Origin: an uncultured Microbacteriaceae bacterium
GTDB taxonomy: Bacteria; Actinomycetota; Actinomycetes; Actinomycetales; Microbacteriaceae
Assembly (NCBI GenBank): GCA_947487835.1
Contig: CANKXX010000001.1
Span: forward strand, 1 to 64,000
Length of the DNA: 64,000 bases
Direction: 5' to 3'
In this document: in pieces, positions 36,831 to 44,650 of the stretch
Layout: each line of letters starts with the position of its first letter
Numbering within the stretch: position 1 is the first letter of the stretch
Position numbers and translations under genes: made by a program
Notes under the pieces: model-generated
What the model was told of the DNA's origin: nothing
The model's database searches: none
What the model saw: the letters and a program-made list of their open reading frames with translations, nothing else

Positions 36831-37145
36831 TCAGCTCACCGCCTTCAGGCCCGCGACGCAGGCGACCAGGAGGAGCAGCAGCAGGATCCGCGCGGTGGAC
36901 GCGCGCTCCTGCCGGGTGATCATCGCCCACGCGACGGTCAGCGTGGCGCCGATGCCCACCCACACCGCATACGCGGTCCCCGTGGGGAGCTGGGTCATCG
37001 CGAAGGCGAGTCCGGCCATGCTCGCGATCATCGCGACGGCGAACAGCACCACGGGACCGGGACGCCGGAACCCGCGCGACGCCGCGAGGGCCGAGGCCCA
37101 CACCGCCTCGAGCACGCCGGACAGGATCAGGATCAACCACGCCAT
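36831..37145 (-). CDS. SMR family guanidinium exporter, Gdx/SugE type, first subunit
   Basis: A 104-residue SMR protein with four helices. Glu13, Trp16, Ser42, Tyr59 and Trp62 are all in register with Gdx guanidinium exporters, and GTAYAVWVGIGA is the subtype motif. It is the first gene after the guanidine-III riboswitch at 37158-37199. GGAAGG lies 6 bases before its ATG and directly after the riboswitch pairing region. The paired second subunit follows immediately. Export of guanidinium is therefore much more likely than export of bulky quaternary ammonium drugs. Confidence 0.92.
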   Translation of the reverse strand: MAWLILILSGVLEAVWASALAASRGFRRPGPVVLFAVAMIASMAGLAFAMTQLPTGTAYAVWVGIGATLTVAWAMITRQERASTARILLLLLLVACVAGLKAVS

Positions 37146-37157
37146 GACAGACCTTCC

Positions 37158-37199
37158 GAGTCAGTCTTGTCGTGATGCGGGTACTGCTCCCTCGTCCGC
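37158..37199 (-). promoter_or_regulatory. Guanidine-III (ykkC-III) riboswitch
   Basis: Read on the minus strand, this 42-base segment has the conserved blocks GGACGAGG, TACCCG and GACAAGAC in the order and spacing I recall for the Thermobifida fusca guanidine-III aptamer. GCGG at the start pairs with CCGC (P1). GAGCAGT pairs with ACT..CTC further on (P2, with one bulged A), giving the pseudoknot. GGAAGG, the ribosome site of the first SMR gene, follows directly, so ligand binding could expose or hide it. An AACCTC/GAGGTT inverted repeat at 37201-37215 lies just upstream. Confidence 0.85.
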
Positions 37200-37435
37200 G
37201 AACCTCCCTGAGGTTCCGAGACCACGCTACCCACCCACCCCGAGCACCCCCTGTGCACGCCTGCGGTGGACCAGTGGGAAGCACAGCGCTCGCCGCGGTC
37301 GACCGGTCGTGCGATCAACGAGCCCACACGGTCGCTGACACAACACGGTAAGAGAGCCAACACGGTTGCTGAGCTTGTCGAAGCGACGCGAGGTGCCCTC
37401 CCGTCCCTTCGACAGGCTCAGAGACCGAGGTGGTG

Positions 37436-37481
37436 CCGCCAGGCTGCGCTGGTCGTTCCCGAGAGCTTCGCGAGCAGCGAC
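37436..37481 (+). repeat. 46-bp repeat module, copy 1
   Basis: Identical over all 46 bases to 37617-37662 and about 39/46 identical to the reverse complement of 618-663. It begins CCGCCAGGCTGCGCTGGTCG and ends in GCGAGCAGCGAC. A 21-bp element copy lies just upstream, so the two form a composite unit repeated every 181 bases here. Confidence 0.85.
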
Positions 37482-37616
37482 AGCATGCGGGTGGTTGCGC
37501 CATCGAGGAACCTCGCGGTTCACCACACCGTCGCTGACCGCAACACGGTAGCTGAGGTTGTCGAAGCGACTCGAGGCGTCCTCCCACCCTTCGACAGGCC
37601 CAGGACCGTGGGGGTC

Positions 37617-37662
37617 CCGCCAGGCTGCGCTGGTCGTTCCCGAGAGCTTCGCGAGCAGCGAC
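37617..37662 (+). repeat. 46-bp repeat module, copy 2
   Basis: A perfect copy of 37436-37481. The surrounding 21-bp element copies are less well conserved than this module, so recent conversion or selection may be keeping the module uniform. Confidence 0.85.
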
Positions 37663-37872
37663 TGACTACGGATGGTGCTGCGGCGAGATCCGTTCCCGTT
37701 CCGCACATGCACCACGGTCGCTGAGCCTGTCGAAGCGACGTCGACCGATCCCGACGGGTCCACCTCACGGTCGCTGGGCTTGTCGAAGCGACGCGAGCGC
37801 CCTCCCGTCCCTTCGACGGGCTCAGGGACCGTAAAGTCGGCCTCTCCTCGAGTGGTTGCGGCGAGAGCATGG

Positions 37873-39339
37873 TCAGCCTCCCGGTGATGCAGGCTCGGGT
37901 GGCTGAGCGGGCGCTCGATGGTGTTGCTGGAGGCGGTGGCGGCGGGCGTTCCAGTCCTGTACCGCCCGGCTCTTCGTCGCCAGGTGTTTGCCCTCTCGGG
38001 TCGGGCTGATCGATCTCGGTGGGATCAGCGTGTACGTCCCGCCCGTTCTTCTGATGTCCCAGCCTCTGTTGTGCAGGAGCAGGTGATGGTGCTTGCACAG
38101 CAGGACGCCATCGGCGATGTCCGTCTTGCCATGGTCCCGTTTCCACTGGTTGATGTGGTGCGCCTCGCACCACGAGGGCGGCCGGTCGCAGCCCGGCCAC
38201 ATGCAGCCGCCATCCCTCACCGCGAGCCCGATCCGCTGGCGGGCGGTGAACAGCCGCTGCTCCCGTCCGACGTTGACGCACTGGCCGTCGTCGTCCAGGA
38301 CCACAGCGATCGTGCCCGTGGCGCATACCTCGCGGCGAATCGTGTCGATCGATACGGCCTCTCCGGTGTCCTGGATCGACCCGTGGCCCTCGCCGCTGTG
38401 GAGCGACTCCTTGGTGACAATCACCCGCACGGCCGGCCTCCGCGACCCGTAAACCTGTCCGGGGTCGGCGTCGGCACCGATGCGGAGGAGTTCCAAGAAG
38501 CCGTCGGCGGCGAGGCGGTCCGTAGAGCGCGGGTCTTTCGTGATCGCGTCGATGCGTGCGCGGTCCTCTTCCTTGACGAACCGAGGCCCGCCTCGGCGGG
38601 GGTTCGTCAGCTCGTCGAGCACGGACAGGAGGAAGGCGCCGGGTTCGGGTGCGTAGAGGAACTTGCCCTCCACCATGCCGTCCTGCCGCTTCCACGCCTT
38701 GAGGTGCTGTTGCTCGAGTTGAACGTTTTCCCGGTCCCCGACTTCGGTGTCGTCGAGGTCGTCGCGCAGCTGGCGGGCCCGGCGGTGCAGCTGCCCGGCG
38801 GTCAGGGTAGTCGCGTCGTCAAGGAGCCCTGCCGCGGCCTGGCGTAGCGACTCCGGCGACACGGCGTCGGTAGGAAGGCCGAGGCCGGCTCGGATGGCGT
38901 CCGCCTGGGCGATCGAGAGGCGCCCGTTTGTGACCGCGTGAGCGATCGGGGCCTGCCACGGTGTCGGTGGTGCGGGAAGTTCCGGGTGCTCGCGCTGCAG
39001 CGTTTCGACGGCGTCCGTTTCGGTGAGCATCCTGCCCACTTCGAGGATCGAGACCGCGCCGCCCTTGGTCACGCCTGTCACTGCTTCGACCATTGCCTGT
39101 GGTGTGCGGTAGCCCTCCTGCTGAGCCAGGCCTGCCGAGCCGAGGTCGGTCGATGAGCGGCGGTCGAGTTCACCGGCGATCCAGGCGGTGAAGGTGTCGC
39201 AGCACTGTCGCAGGTCGGCGATAGCGTGCAGCGCGTCCACGAGGTCCTGATTGGGAAGCGGGGCGAATGCGGTGGGGGAGTTGCCCAGGCGTGCGACTGC
39301 ATCCGCTGTGCGGAGGAGCGTCGTCGCCGGGTTTCTCAT
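37873..39339 (-). CDS. DUF222/HNH endonuclease family protein, full length
   Basis: A 488-residue protein with a helical DUF222 (13E12-type) domain at about residues 30-330 and a C-terminal HNH nuclease domain (CMWPGC, CEAHHI, LLCKHHH). This family is often present in several copies per actinobacterial genome, and its role is unknown. The ATG at 39339 is preferred over 39348 because a TAGAAT -10 box ends 7 bases before it, implying a leaderless mRNA. The C-terminal domain is nearly identical to the partial gene at 2-340. Repeat arrays flank it on both sides. Confidence 0.88.
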   Translation of the reverse strand: MRNPATTLLRTADAVARLGNSPTAFAPLPNQDLVDALHAIADLRQCCDTFTAWIAGELDRRSSTDLGSAGLAQQEGYRTPQAMVEAVTGVTKGGAVSILEVGRMLTETDAVETLQREHPELPAPPTPWQAPIAHAVTNGRLSIAQADAIRAGLGLPTDAVSPESLRQAAAGLLDDATTLTAGQLHRRARQLRDDLDDTEVGDRENVQLEQQHLKAWKRQDGMVEGKFLYAPEPGAFLLSVLDELTNPRRGGPRFVKEEDRARIDAITKDPRSTDRLAADGFLELLRIGADADPGQVYGSRRPAVRVIVTKESLHSGEGHGSIQDTGEAVSIDTIRREVCATGTIAVVLDDDGQCVNVGREQRLFTARQRIGLAVRDGGCMWPGCDRPPSWCEAHHINQWKRDHGKTDIADGVLLCKHHHLLLHNRGWDIRRTGGTYTLIPPRSISPTREGKHLATKSRAVQDWNARRHRLQQHHRAPAQPPEPASPGG

Positions 39340-39346
39340 AGCACAC

Positions 39347-39385
39347 ATTCTAGCAGATAGAAAGTTTCTTCGATGGGGAACTTTC
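39347..39385 (-). promoter_or_regulatory. Promoter and inverted repeat of the HNH gene
   Basis: On the minus strand, TAGAAT (39352-39347) ends 7 bases before the ATG at 39339, a leaderless arrangement. The -35 region is weak, but a perfect 7-base inverted repeat, GAAAGTT (39360-39366) and AACTTTC (39379-39385), spans it. That could be the site of a repressor or of autoregulation. The stretch is AT-rich for this genome. Confidence 0.5.
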
Positions 39386-39436
39386 GTCCTGTGGAGAACT
39401 TCATGGTGCCTTGAGTCGAGCTGAAGCGTGGCGTCC

Positions 39437-39606
39437 CTTCGACAAGCTCAGGGACCGTGGGGCTCCACCGGGCTGGTGCCTTACGTCCTTTCGACAAGCT
39501 CAGGGACCGCGGGGCCCGTCGGGGAGGCGGCTTGCCTTCGATGAGCGGAGGGCCGTGAAGTTCCGCCGGGGGAGTGCCTTCCCTGCCTTCGACAAGCCCA
39601 GGAACC
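39437..39606 (+). repeat. Three same-direction copies of the ~21-bp element
   Basis: Copies lie at 39437-39457, 39490-39509 and 39587-39606, the last one diverged (CAAGCCCAGGAACC). They occupy the gap between the HNH promoter and the TspO-like gene, which converge on neither. No gene was seen in this ~290-base stretch. Confidence 0.8.
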
Positions 39607-39634
39607 ACGTTAAACGAACGGTGCCGTCCCGCGC

Positions 39635-40456
39635 CTACAGCGCGGTGGCGGCGCGGGTGCGGCGGGCCGTCGCCGCGCGGACCACGATCGTCGATGCCAG
39701 GACCAGCACGACGCCGACGGCGGCCGCGATCGCCAGGACCGGGTAGCCGCCACCGCTCGAGGAGATCGCCACGCCCACGAGGGCGTAGCACGAGGCCACC
39801 GCGTACCAGGCCGAGCCTCCGCTCGCGAGAACGAACGCGATCGCGGCGCCGGCAGCGGCGGCGACCACCAGGAGCTGCCAGGTCGTTCCCCACCCGCCGT
39901 CGATGGGGGAGCCGGCCCCCTGCACCACCGTCGCGATGTTGACGAAGAAGGCCATGGATGTCCATCCCGCGTACAGCCCCTGCGAGACGTAGAGCACGAC
40001 ACGGTCGACCGGCTTCCACTGCGCGATCTCGTCTCGGGCGGCGGTGATGCGGCGCCACGCCACGAAGTGCGCACCCACCATGACGATGAAGACCACGAGC
40101 GTGAGCGGTGACTGCTGCCCTAGCGACGCCGCCGCCAGCCACAGTGCGAAGGTGGCGTAGACGATGCCCAGGGGTACCACCAGGCGATCGCGCAATCCCG
40201 CCTGCTGCGCCGAGGGCCGGACCTGCAGGATCGCCCACAGGACACTCACCGTGATGATCGCCCCCCAGATCGAGAACATCGGTCCCGGCGGGATCAGCGG
40301 CGAGAACTGCGTGCCGGACTGCAGGTCGTTCGGGGACCAGAGGGTGAACATCAGGTTCGACACGAGCTGGCCGATGGCGAGGATGAGCACGATCGCGCGT
40401 CCCGCGAACGGGCTCGTCGGCCGCGCGATCCGCCCCTGGGCTGCGGATGTGGTCAT
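39635..40456 (-). CDS. TspO/MBR-related integral membrane protein
   Basis: A 273-residue protein with about eight hydrophobic helices. The PPGPMFSIWGAIITVSVLWAILQ region resembles the FxIWGxIY segment of tryptophan-rich sensory (TspO/MBR)-like proteins. YVSQGLYAGWTSMAFFVN resembles the core helices. It is longer than bacterial TspO (~160) and lacks its full signature, so the assignment is to the wider superfamily. Ligand and role are unknown. GGAGG precedes the ATG. It diverges from the MarR gene and is its probable target. Confidence 0.6.
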   Translation of the reverse strand: MTTSAAQGRIARPTSPFAGRAIVLILAIGQLVSNLMFTLWSPNDLQSGTQFSPLIPPGPMFSIWGAIITVSVLWAILQVRPSAQQAGLRDRLVVPLGIVYATFALWLAAASLGQQSPLTLVVFIVMVGAHFVAWRRITAARDEIAQWKPVDRVVLYVSQGLYAGWTSMAFFVNIATVVQGAGSPIDGGWGTTWQLLVVAAAAGAAIAFVLASGGSAWYAVASCYALVGVAISSSGGGYPVLAIAAAVGVVLVLASTIVVRAATARRTRAATAL

Positions 40457-40494
40457 GGTGCCCCTCCTTGCAAGCGGTTAGATCTTCTGACCGC

Positions 40495-40505
40495 TAGATA
40501 ATCTA
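40495..40505. promoter_or_regulatory. Candidate MarR operator
   Basis: TAGATAATCTA is a perfect 5-base inverted repeat around one base, in the 66-base gap between the divergent TspO-like and MarR genes. A related TTAGATC lies at 40478-40484, and CTAATGAAATTAG overlaps just downstream. These AT-rich palindromes in a 70% GC genome fit a MarR dimer site controlling both genes. Confidence 0.5.
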
Positions 40506-40522
40506 ATGAAATTAGCACTAGC

Positions 40523-41035
40523 ATGAGGGGCATGCAAGAGGCCGCCGCACAGGGGAGCGCCCTACAGGAGCAGGCCGAGGTTTGCCCTCCCGCCTTCCAT
40601 GACGCGACGATGCTTCTGCAGGACTTCCTCCGGCTGAGCGACCAGTTCGCGCGGCGGCTCGGCGGTGAGCTCAACGTGAACGCGACCGACTACCGCGCCA
40701 TGGAGCACCTGCTCCGAGCGGGACCGCTCGCGCCCGGTGAGCTCGCGCGGCGGCTCGGCATCACGAGTGCCGCGGTCACGACGTCCGTCGACCGGCTCGT
40801 CGGCCGTGGACACGTGAGCCGCGAGCCGGATCCGGCCGATCGACGCCGCATCCGCGTGATCCCGGCACAGGCGTCGTCCGAGCAGGCATCGGCCATCGTC
40901 TCGCCGATGGTCCACGCCGTCGACGCGGAGCTCGAGGGCTTCACGAGCGCGGAACAGGACGTGATCACCGAGTACCTGCGTCGCGTGGTCGATGCGATGC
41001 GGGCGCACGCGGAGCCCGCCGAGCGCGAGGTCTGA
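40523..41035 (+). CDS. MarR family transcriptional regulator
   Basis: A 170-residue winged-helix regulator. Recognition helix region GELARRLGITSAAVTTSVDRLVGRG (about residues 73-97) is followed by the wing with DPADRRRIRV, the DxRxxR-type motif. The helices at both ends form the dimer interface. Cys22 near the N-terminus could be redox-active, but this is speculative. The start is uncertain: ATG at 40523 or at 40532, neither with a good ribosome site. It probably represses itself and the divergent TspO-like gene. Confidence 0.88.
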   Translation: MRGMQEAAAQGSALQEQAEVCPPAFHDATMLLQDFLRLSDQFARRLGGELNVNATDYRAMEHLLRAGPLAPGELARRLGITSAAVTTSVDRLVGRGHVSREPDPADRRRIRVIPAQASSEQASAIVSPMVHAVDAELEGFTSAEQDVITEYLRRVVDAMRAHAEPAEREV

Positions 41036-41076
41036 GCGGCGGAACCCGAGCGGCCGGACCTGAGTGACGAGGCCCG

Positions 41077-41535
41077 CTATCGGGCCACGGGGAGCACCGA
41101 CCGGTTCTGGAGGTGCTCGTAGACGATGGACGTGCGCACGTCGGCCACCTCGCGCCGCAGGGTCAACTCGTCGATCACGAAGGCATACAGGTCGTCATTG
41201 CTGCCCACCGCGACGTGCAGGATGAAGTCCTCCGAGCCGCTCGTGACGAACACGCCGAGGGTCTGGGGGAGTGCGGCCGCCCAGTCGCGGAACGCCTCGA
41301 TCACGTCCCGGGACGGCGGCCGGATGCGCACGGCGACGAGGGCCTGCACGCCCCGGCCGATGGCGGCGAGGTCGAGGTCGAGGCTGGCGCCACGGATGAC
41401 ACCGCGGGAACGGAGCGCCCTCGTGCGCTCGAGCGCGGTGGTGGGGGAGATGCCCACGGCCGCCGCGACGTCGCGATTCGTCCGCCGTGCATCCGACTGC
41501 AGTTCCCGGATGATCGCCGCATCTAGTTCGTCCAT
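41077..41535 (-). CDS. Lrp/AsnC family transcriptional regulator
   Basis: A 152-residue Lrp-type regulator. It has an N-terminal HTH (NRDVAAAVGISPTTALERTRAL, about residues 19-40) and a C-terminal RAM domain (QALVAVRIRPPSRDVIEAF and TSGSEDFILHVAV). The start MDELDAAIIREL fits the family. A TATGGT box 7 bases upstream supports it and suggests a leaderless mRNA. It diverges from the DUF2000 gene and probably controls it, perhaps in response to an amino acid. Confidence 0.88.
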   Translation of the reverse strand: MDELDAAIIRELQSDARRTNRDVAAAVGISPTTALERTRALRSRGVIRGASLDLDLAAIGRGVQALVAVRIRPPSRDVIEAFRDWAAALPQTLGVFVTSGSEDFILHVAVGSNDDLYAFVIDELTLRREVADVRTSIVYEHLQNRSVLPVAR

Positions 41536-41542
41536 GTCCGGA

Positions 41543-41548
41543 ACCATA
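41543..41548 (-). promoter_or_regulatory. -10 box of the second Lrp gene
   Basis: TATGGT on the minus strand ends 7 bases before the ATG at 41535. This spacing puts the transcription start at the ATG. The -35 region is poor. Confidence 0.4.
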
Positions 41549-41643
41549 ACCTGCCGACCGACGATAGTTCGGCATCCGCACGATCGCCGCGTTCTTTGTC
41601 GTACCGTTTCGAGATCGCACCGGACGAACAGCAAGGAGAAGGA

Positions 41644-42123
41644 ATGAGCAGCACCGTCGACGAGGCCATCGGGTTCACCGCCGAGGAGGTCGACACCTCA
41701 GCGCCGACCCGCTCCGCACGTCTGAAGTGGGTGGTTGTCGTCGACGCCGACATCCCGAGCGGGCGCGCGGTGAACGCCGCGGTGTGCGTCGCGGCGGCGA
41801 CGGTCGATGCGGTCGCCGGTGTCCTCGGGCCGGACGCGGTGGACGCGGACGGCGCGACCCACCCCGGTCTGCCCTGGGCGGGATGCACCATCCTGACCGC
41901 CGACGCCGCGACCCTCCGCGCGATCCGCGGCAAGGCGGCCGCGCATCCCGGCACCTTCGTGGCCGACATGCCGTCCGCCGCGCAGGCCACCCGTGTGTAC
42001 GACGAGTACATCGAGTCCGTGGCGGCCGAGCGCGCGGAGGAGATCGAGTACCTGGCGGTCAGTATCGTGGGCCCGAGGAACCGCGTCGACAAGATCGTCG
42101 GCAAGCTGCCGCTGATGGCCTGA
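41644..42123 (+). CDS. DUF2000 family protein
   Basis: A 159-residue protein that fits the DUF2000 family: RLKWVVVVDADIPSGRAVNAAVCVAA near residue 25, then an IL...A core and a final VSIVGPRNRVDKIVGKLPLM segment. Members resemble a small alpha/beta fold related to peptidyl-tRNA hydrolase 2, but no function is established. It is divergent from an Lrp regulator 108 bases away, which suggests a link to amino-acid metabolism. AAGGAGAAGGA precedes the ATG. Confidence 0.7.
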   Translation: MSSTVDEAIGFTAEEVDTSAPTRSARLKWVVVVDADIPSGRAVNAAVCVAAATVDAVAGVLGPDAVDADGATHPGLPWAGCTILTADAATLRAIRGKAAAHPGTFVADMPSAAQATRVYDEYIESVAAERAEEIEYLAVSIVGPRNRVDKIVGKLPLMA

Positions 42124-42283
42124 GCGGACCCTGGGTGGCAGCCCGATGCGGCGCCCCACGTCGTAACCCCGACTGGGGGCACCCTCACTGGGGGCAGTCG
42201 CATTTTCGCCCAGCCGATAACCTGAGGACCGTTCGGTTTTCACGGCAGCGGGGGCTGCCGTCTCGTGCAGGGGGAGCACAATC

Positions 42284-43270
42284 ATGGTCATTCGGCGTGC
42301 CACTTTTTCCAAGTTCGCATCTCTGGCGCTGATCGCCACGGCGTTCGCGGCCGTGGGTGTGGTGAGCGAGGCGCCGGCGGCGCACGCCGCCACGACGGTC
42401 TCGGTCTCCACCAGCAGCCAGCTGACGAAAGCCCTGCGCAAGGCCGTCCCCGGCCAGGTCATCAGCCTGCGCGACGGCACCTACACCGGGCGCTTCGTCG
42501 CGACGAAGTCGGGATCCGGCTCCGCGCCCATCACGCTCGTCGGGTCGCGAAAGGCGGTGCTCACGACCGGCACCAAGCACCAGTGGTACGGCCTGCACGT
42601 CACCGGCAAGAACTGGGTGCTGCGCGGGTTCGGCGTCACCAACTCGGCGAAGGGCATCGTGCTCGACGACTCCGACAACACCGTGATCGACAGCGTCTCC
42701 GTCACGTCGATCGGCCACGAGGGCATCCACGTGCGCAAGTCGAGCAGCAACGTCACCATCCGCAACTCCATCGTGAACGGCACCGGCCAGTCCATCCCGG
42801 GCTTCGGCGAGGGCATCTACGTGGGCAGCGGGGTCGGCAACTGGCGGGAGATCATGGGCTCGAAGAAGTCGCCGGACCGCTCCGACAACGTGTTCATCGA
42901 GAACAACAAGATCAGCAACACCACCGCCGAGGGCATCGACGTGAAGGAGGGCACCACCGGGGGACGCATCGCGCGGAACTACTTCAAGAACTCCGGCCAC
43001 TCCGGCGTCAACTACGCGGACTCCTGGATCGACGTGAAGGGCAACAACTACGCGATCTGGGACAACTCGGGCGCCGGCACGCGACTGGACGCCTTCCAGG
43101 TGCACGCCCCTGTCAAGGGCTGGGGCGGCGGTAACCAGTTCCGCAACAACAGCGTTCACGGCGGCGTCCCCGGCCTCGAGGTCAACGTCTCGTCGGGCAC
43201 GCCCGGCAACGTCGTCTACTGCAAGCCCTGGAAGGCCTCCCGCGGCCTGAGCAACATCCGCTGCCGCTAG
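42284..43270 (+). CDS. Secreted right-handed beta-helix protein (pectate-lyase-like)
   Basis: A 328-residue exported protein. A Sec signal peptide covers residues 1-35, with cleavage around AHA/ATT. A long parallel beta-helix follows, built from repeated strands such as GLHVTGKNWVLRGFGV, GIHVRKSSSNVTIRNS and NVFIENNKISNTTAEGIDV. The fold is shared by polysaccharide lyases and related carbohydrate-active enzymes. A pair of Cys near the C-terminus (YCKPW and NIRCR) could form a disulfide. The glycan target is not readable. The gene appears to be transcribed alone. Confidence 0.8.
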   Translation: MVIRRATFSKFASLALIATAFAAVGVVSEAPAAHAATTVSVSTSSQLTKALRKAVPGQVISLRDGTYTGRFVATKSGSGSAPITLVGSRKAVLTTGTKHQWYGLHVTGKNWVLRGFGVTNSAKGIVLDDSDNTVIDSVSVTSIGHEGIHVRKSSSNVTIRNSIVNGTGQSIPGFGEGIYVGSGVGNWREIMGSKKSPDRSDNVFIENNKISNTTAEGIDVKEGTTGGRIARNYFKNSGHSGVNYADSWIDVKGNNYAIWDNSGAGTRLDAFQVHAPVKGWGGGNQFRNNSVHGGVPGLEVNVSSGTPGNVVYCKPWKASRGLSNIRCR

Positions 43271-43282
43271 GCGAAACGACCT

Positions 43283-43302
43283 GGGATCCCTTCGGGGTTC
43301 CC
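43283..43302 (+). terminator. UUCG-loop hairpin after the beta-helix gene
   Basis: GGGATCCC and GGGTTCCC pair around a TTCG loop, with one T-T mismatch. It begins 13 bases after the stop codon. There is no T-run after it, so it may act as a weak terminator or stabilise the mRNA end. Confidence 0.5.
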
Positions 43303-43348
43303 TGGATGACGCAGCACGATCGGAACGGCAGCCCGTACTCTCGACGCC

Positions 43349-43903
43349 ATGGCGTTGATCCTGATGTGCGGGCTGTCGTTCTCCGGTAAGAGCACGGTTG
43401 CAGGGCGGCTGGCCCGAGAGCTGGATGCGTCGCTCATCAGCCTCGACGCCATCAACGAGAAGCGCGGCCTGCGCGGGGGACAGGGCATCCCGCTCGAGGA
43501 ATGGGCGGCCACGAACCGCATCGCGCACGAGCAGGCGGCGACGCTCCTTCGGGCCGGGGGAGACGTCGTGGTGGACGACACCGGCTCCCCCCGCTTCATC
43601 CGGGACGAGTGGCGCAGCACCGCACAGCGGGTCGGCGCTCGGCTCGAGATCGTGTGGGTGCACATCGACGCCGCACTCCAGCGCGAACGCGTGCTGGCGA
43701 ACCGCGCGCAGCAGCAGCGGCCTGACGTCGTGGACGAAGTGCTGGCCGATCACGCGGCCCACTTCGAGGCGCCGACCGACGACGAGAACGCCGTTGCCAT
43801 CGACGCCCGTGACACCCGCGACGACTCCCGCATCCGCGCCATCGTTGGCACCCTCCGGACGCGCGCCCGGTCTGCTGCCCCATCCGGATCGCAACGGCGT
43901 TAG
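43349..43903 (+). CDS. P-loop kinase-like ATPase
   Basis: A 184-residue AAA/kinase-type protein. The P loop GLSFSGKST is at residues 8-16. VVDDTGSPRFIRDEWR carries the acidic residue expected at the Walker B/substrate position. RVLANRAQQQRPDVVDE resembles the lid of zeta-toxin-like and small-molecule kinases. It probably phosphorylates a small metabolite. No antitoxin gene is next to it, so a toxin role is not supported. The start is the ATG at 43349. Confidence 0.78.
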   Translation: MALILMCGLSFSGKSTVAGRLARELDASLISLDAINEKRGLRGGQGIPLEEWAATNRIAHEQAATLLRAGGDVVVDDTGSPRFIRDEWRSTAQRVGARLEIVWVHIDAALQRERVLANRAQQQRPDVVDEVLADHAAHFEAPTDDENAVAIDARDTRDDSRIRAIVGTLRTRARSAAPSGSQRR

Positions 43904-43987
43904 CGTAGGGCGACCCAGGCGCGCCGCTGAGCGATGGCACCGGTGGTCGCCTGGGCAGAATTCGTGTGTTCGAGGGAGAGCAACGGG

Positions 43988-44563
43988 ATGAGACCACTTC
44001 GATACTCGATCAACGTCACGCTCGACGGCTGTTGCCACCACGAGGCAGGGCTCCCTCCTGACGACGAGTCGATGCGCTACTGGACCGCCCAGCTGGAGCG
44101 AGCGGATGCCCTGCTGTTCGGTCGTGTGACCTACGAGATGATGGAGTCGGCGTGGCGGAGGCCGGCGTCGGGCGCGCGGCCGGACTGGATGGTCGAGTGG
44201 CAGATCCCGTTCGCCGAGACCATCGACGAGGCGGCGAAGTACGTCGTGTCGAGCAGGACGAGCGGCTTCGACTGGAACGCCGAGCGTCTGCCGGGGGACG
44301 ACCTGGGGCAGGCGATTCAGCGGCTCAAGCAGGAGCCCGGCGACGGCCTGTGGGTCGGCGGCGTGACGCTTCCTCTGGCGTTGGCCGATCTGGGCCTCAT
44401 CGACGAGTACGAGTTCGTCGTGCAGCCGGTGCTTGCCGGACACGGGCCGAGGGTGCTCGATGGTCTGCGTGACCGCGTCCGGCTCGAACTCGTGGGTCGT
44501 CACGAGTTCAACTCGGGAGCGATCGCGCTGCGTTACCGGCCTGCGTCGGTTCCGCAGGGATAG
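43988..44563 (+). CDS. Dihydrofolate reductase-like (RibD C-terminal) protein
   Basis: A 191-residue protein of the same family as 35847-36455. RYSINVTLDGCCHH is the N-terminal strand. ALLFGRVTYEMME is the central NADPH segment, GLWVGGVTLPLAL replaces the usual glycine-rich turn, and EFVVQPVLAGHGPRV ends the core. The two paralogs are well diverged. The function is unknown; a pterin or small-carbonyl reductase is possible. The ATG at 43988 begins at the family N-terminus. The gene converges on the LacI gene across ~90 bases. Confidence 0.82.
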   Translation: MRPLRYSINVTLDGCCHHEAGLPPDDESMRYWTAQLERADALLFGRVTYEMMESAWRRPASGARPDWMVEWQIPFAETIDEAAKYVVSSRTSGFDWNAERLPGDDLGQAIQRLKQEPGDGLWVGGVTLPLALADLGLIDEYEFVVQPVLAGHGPRVLDGLRDRVRLELVGRHEFNSGAIALRYRPASVPQG

Positions 44564-44650
44564 CGCGGACCGCGGACAGGCGGCCGTACCGCGACCCCGT
44601 CGCACTATTTGCAACGGCATCAGAGAAAGCGCGATTTCTAGCGCTGGAAA

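Larger units (their letters stand above)
37363..37831. repeat. Intergenic repeat array with seven copies of the ~21-bp element
   Basis: The ~670 bases between the riboswitch and the HNH gene hold no credible gene. Copies of the 21-bp element lie at 37363-37383, 37407-37427, 37546-37566, 37589-37608, 37715-37735, 37768-37788 and 37811-37831. Both orientations occur, so neighbouring copies could form hairpins. Variants such as GAGCTTGTCGAAG and GGGCTTGTCGAAG show drift. The array lies on the 3' side of the HNH gene, as it does at the window start. Confidence 0.85.

Noticed and set aside
36452-37145. Quaternary-ammonium (Qac/EmrE-type) multidrug exporters
   Set aside because: The residues at 13, 16, 42, 59 and 62 and the riboswitch fit the guanidinium (Gdx) subtype.
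39437-39606. Attachment site or insertion sequence ends
   Set aside because: The repeats are same-direction copies of the common intergenic element. No transposase, integrase or target duplication was seen.
43349-43903. Zeta-type toxin
   Set aside because: Only the P-loop kinase fold is shared. No antitoxin gene precedes it.
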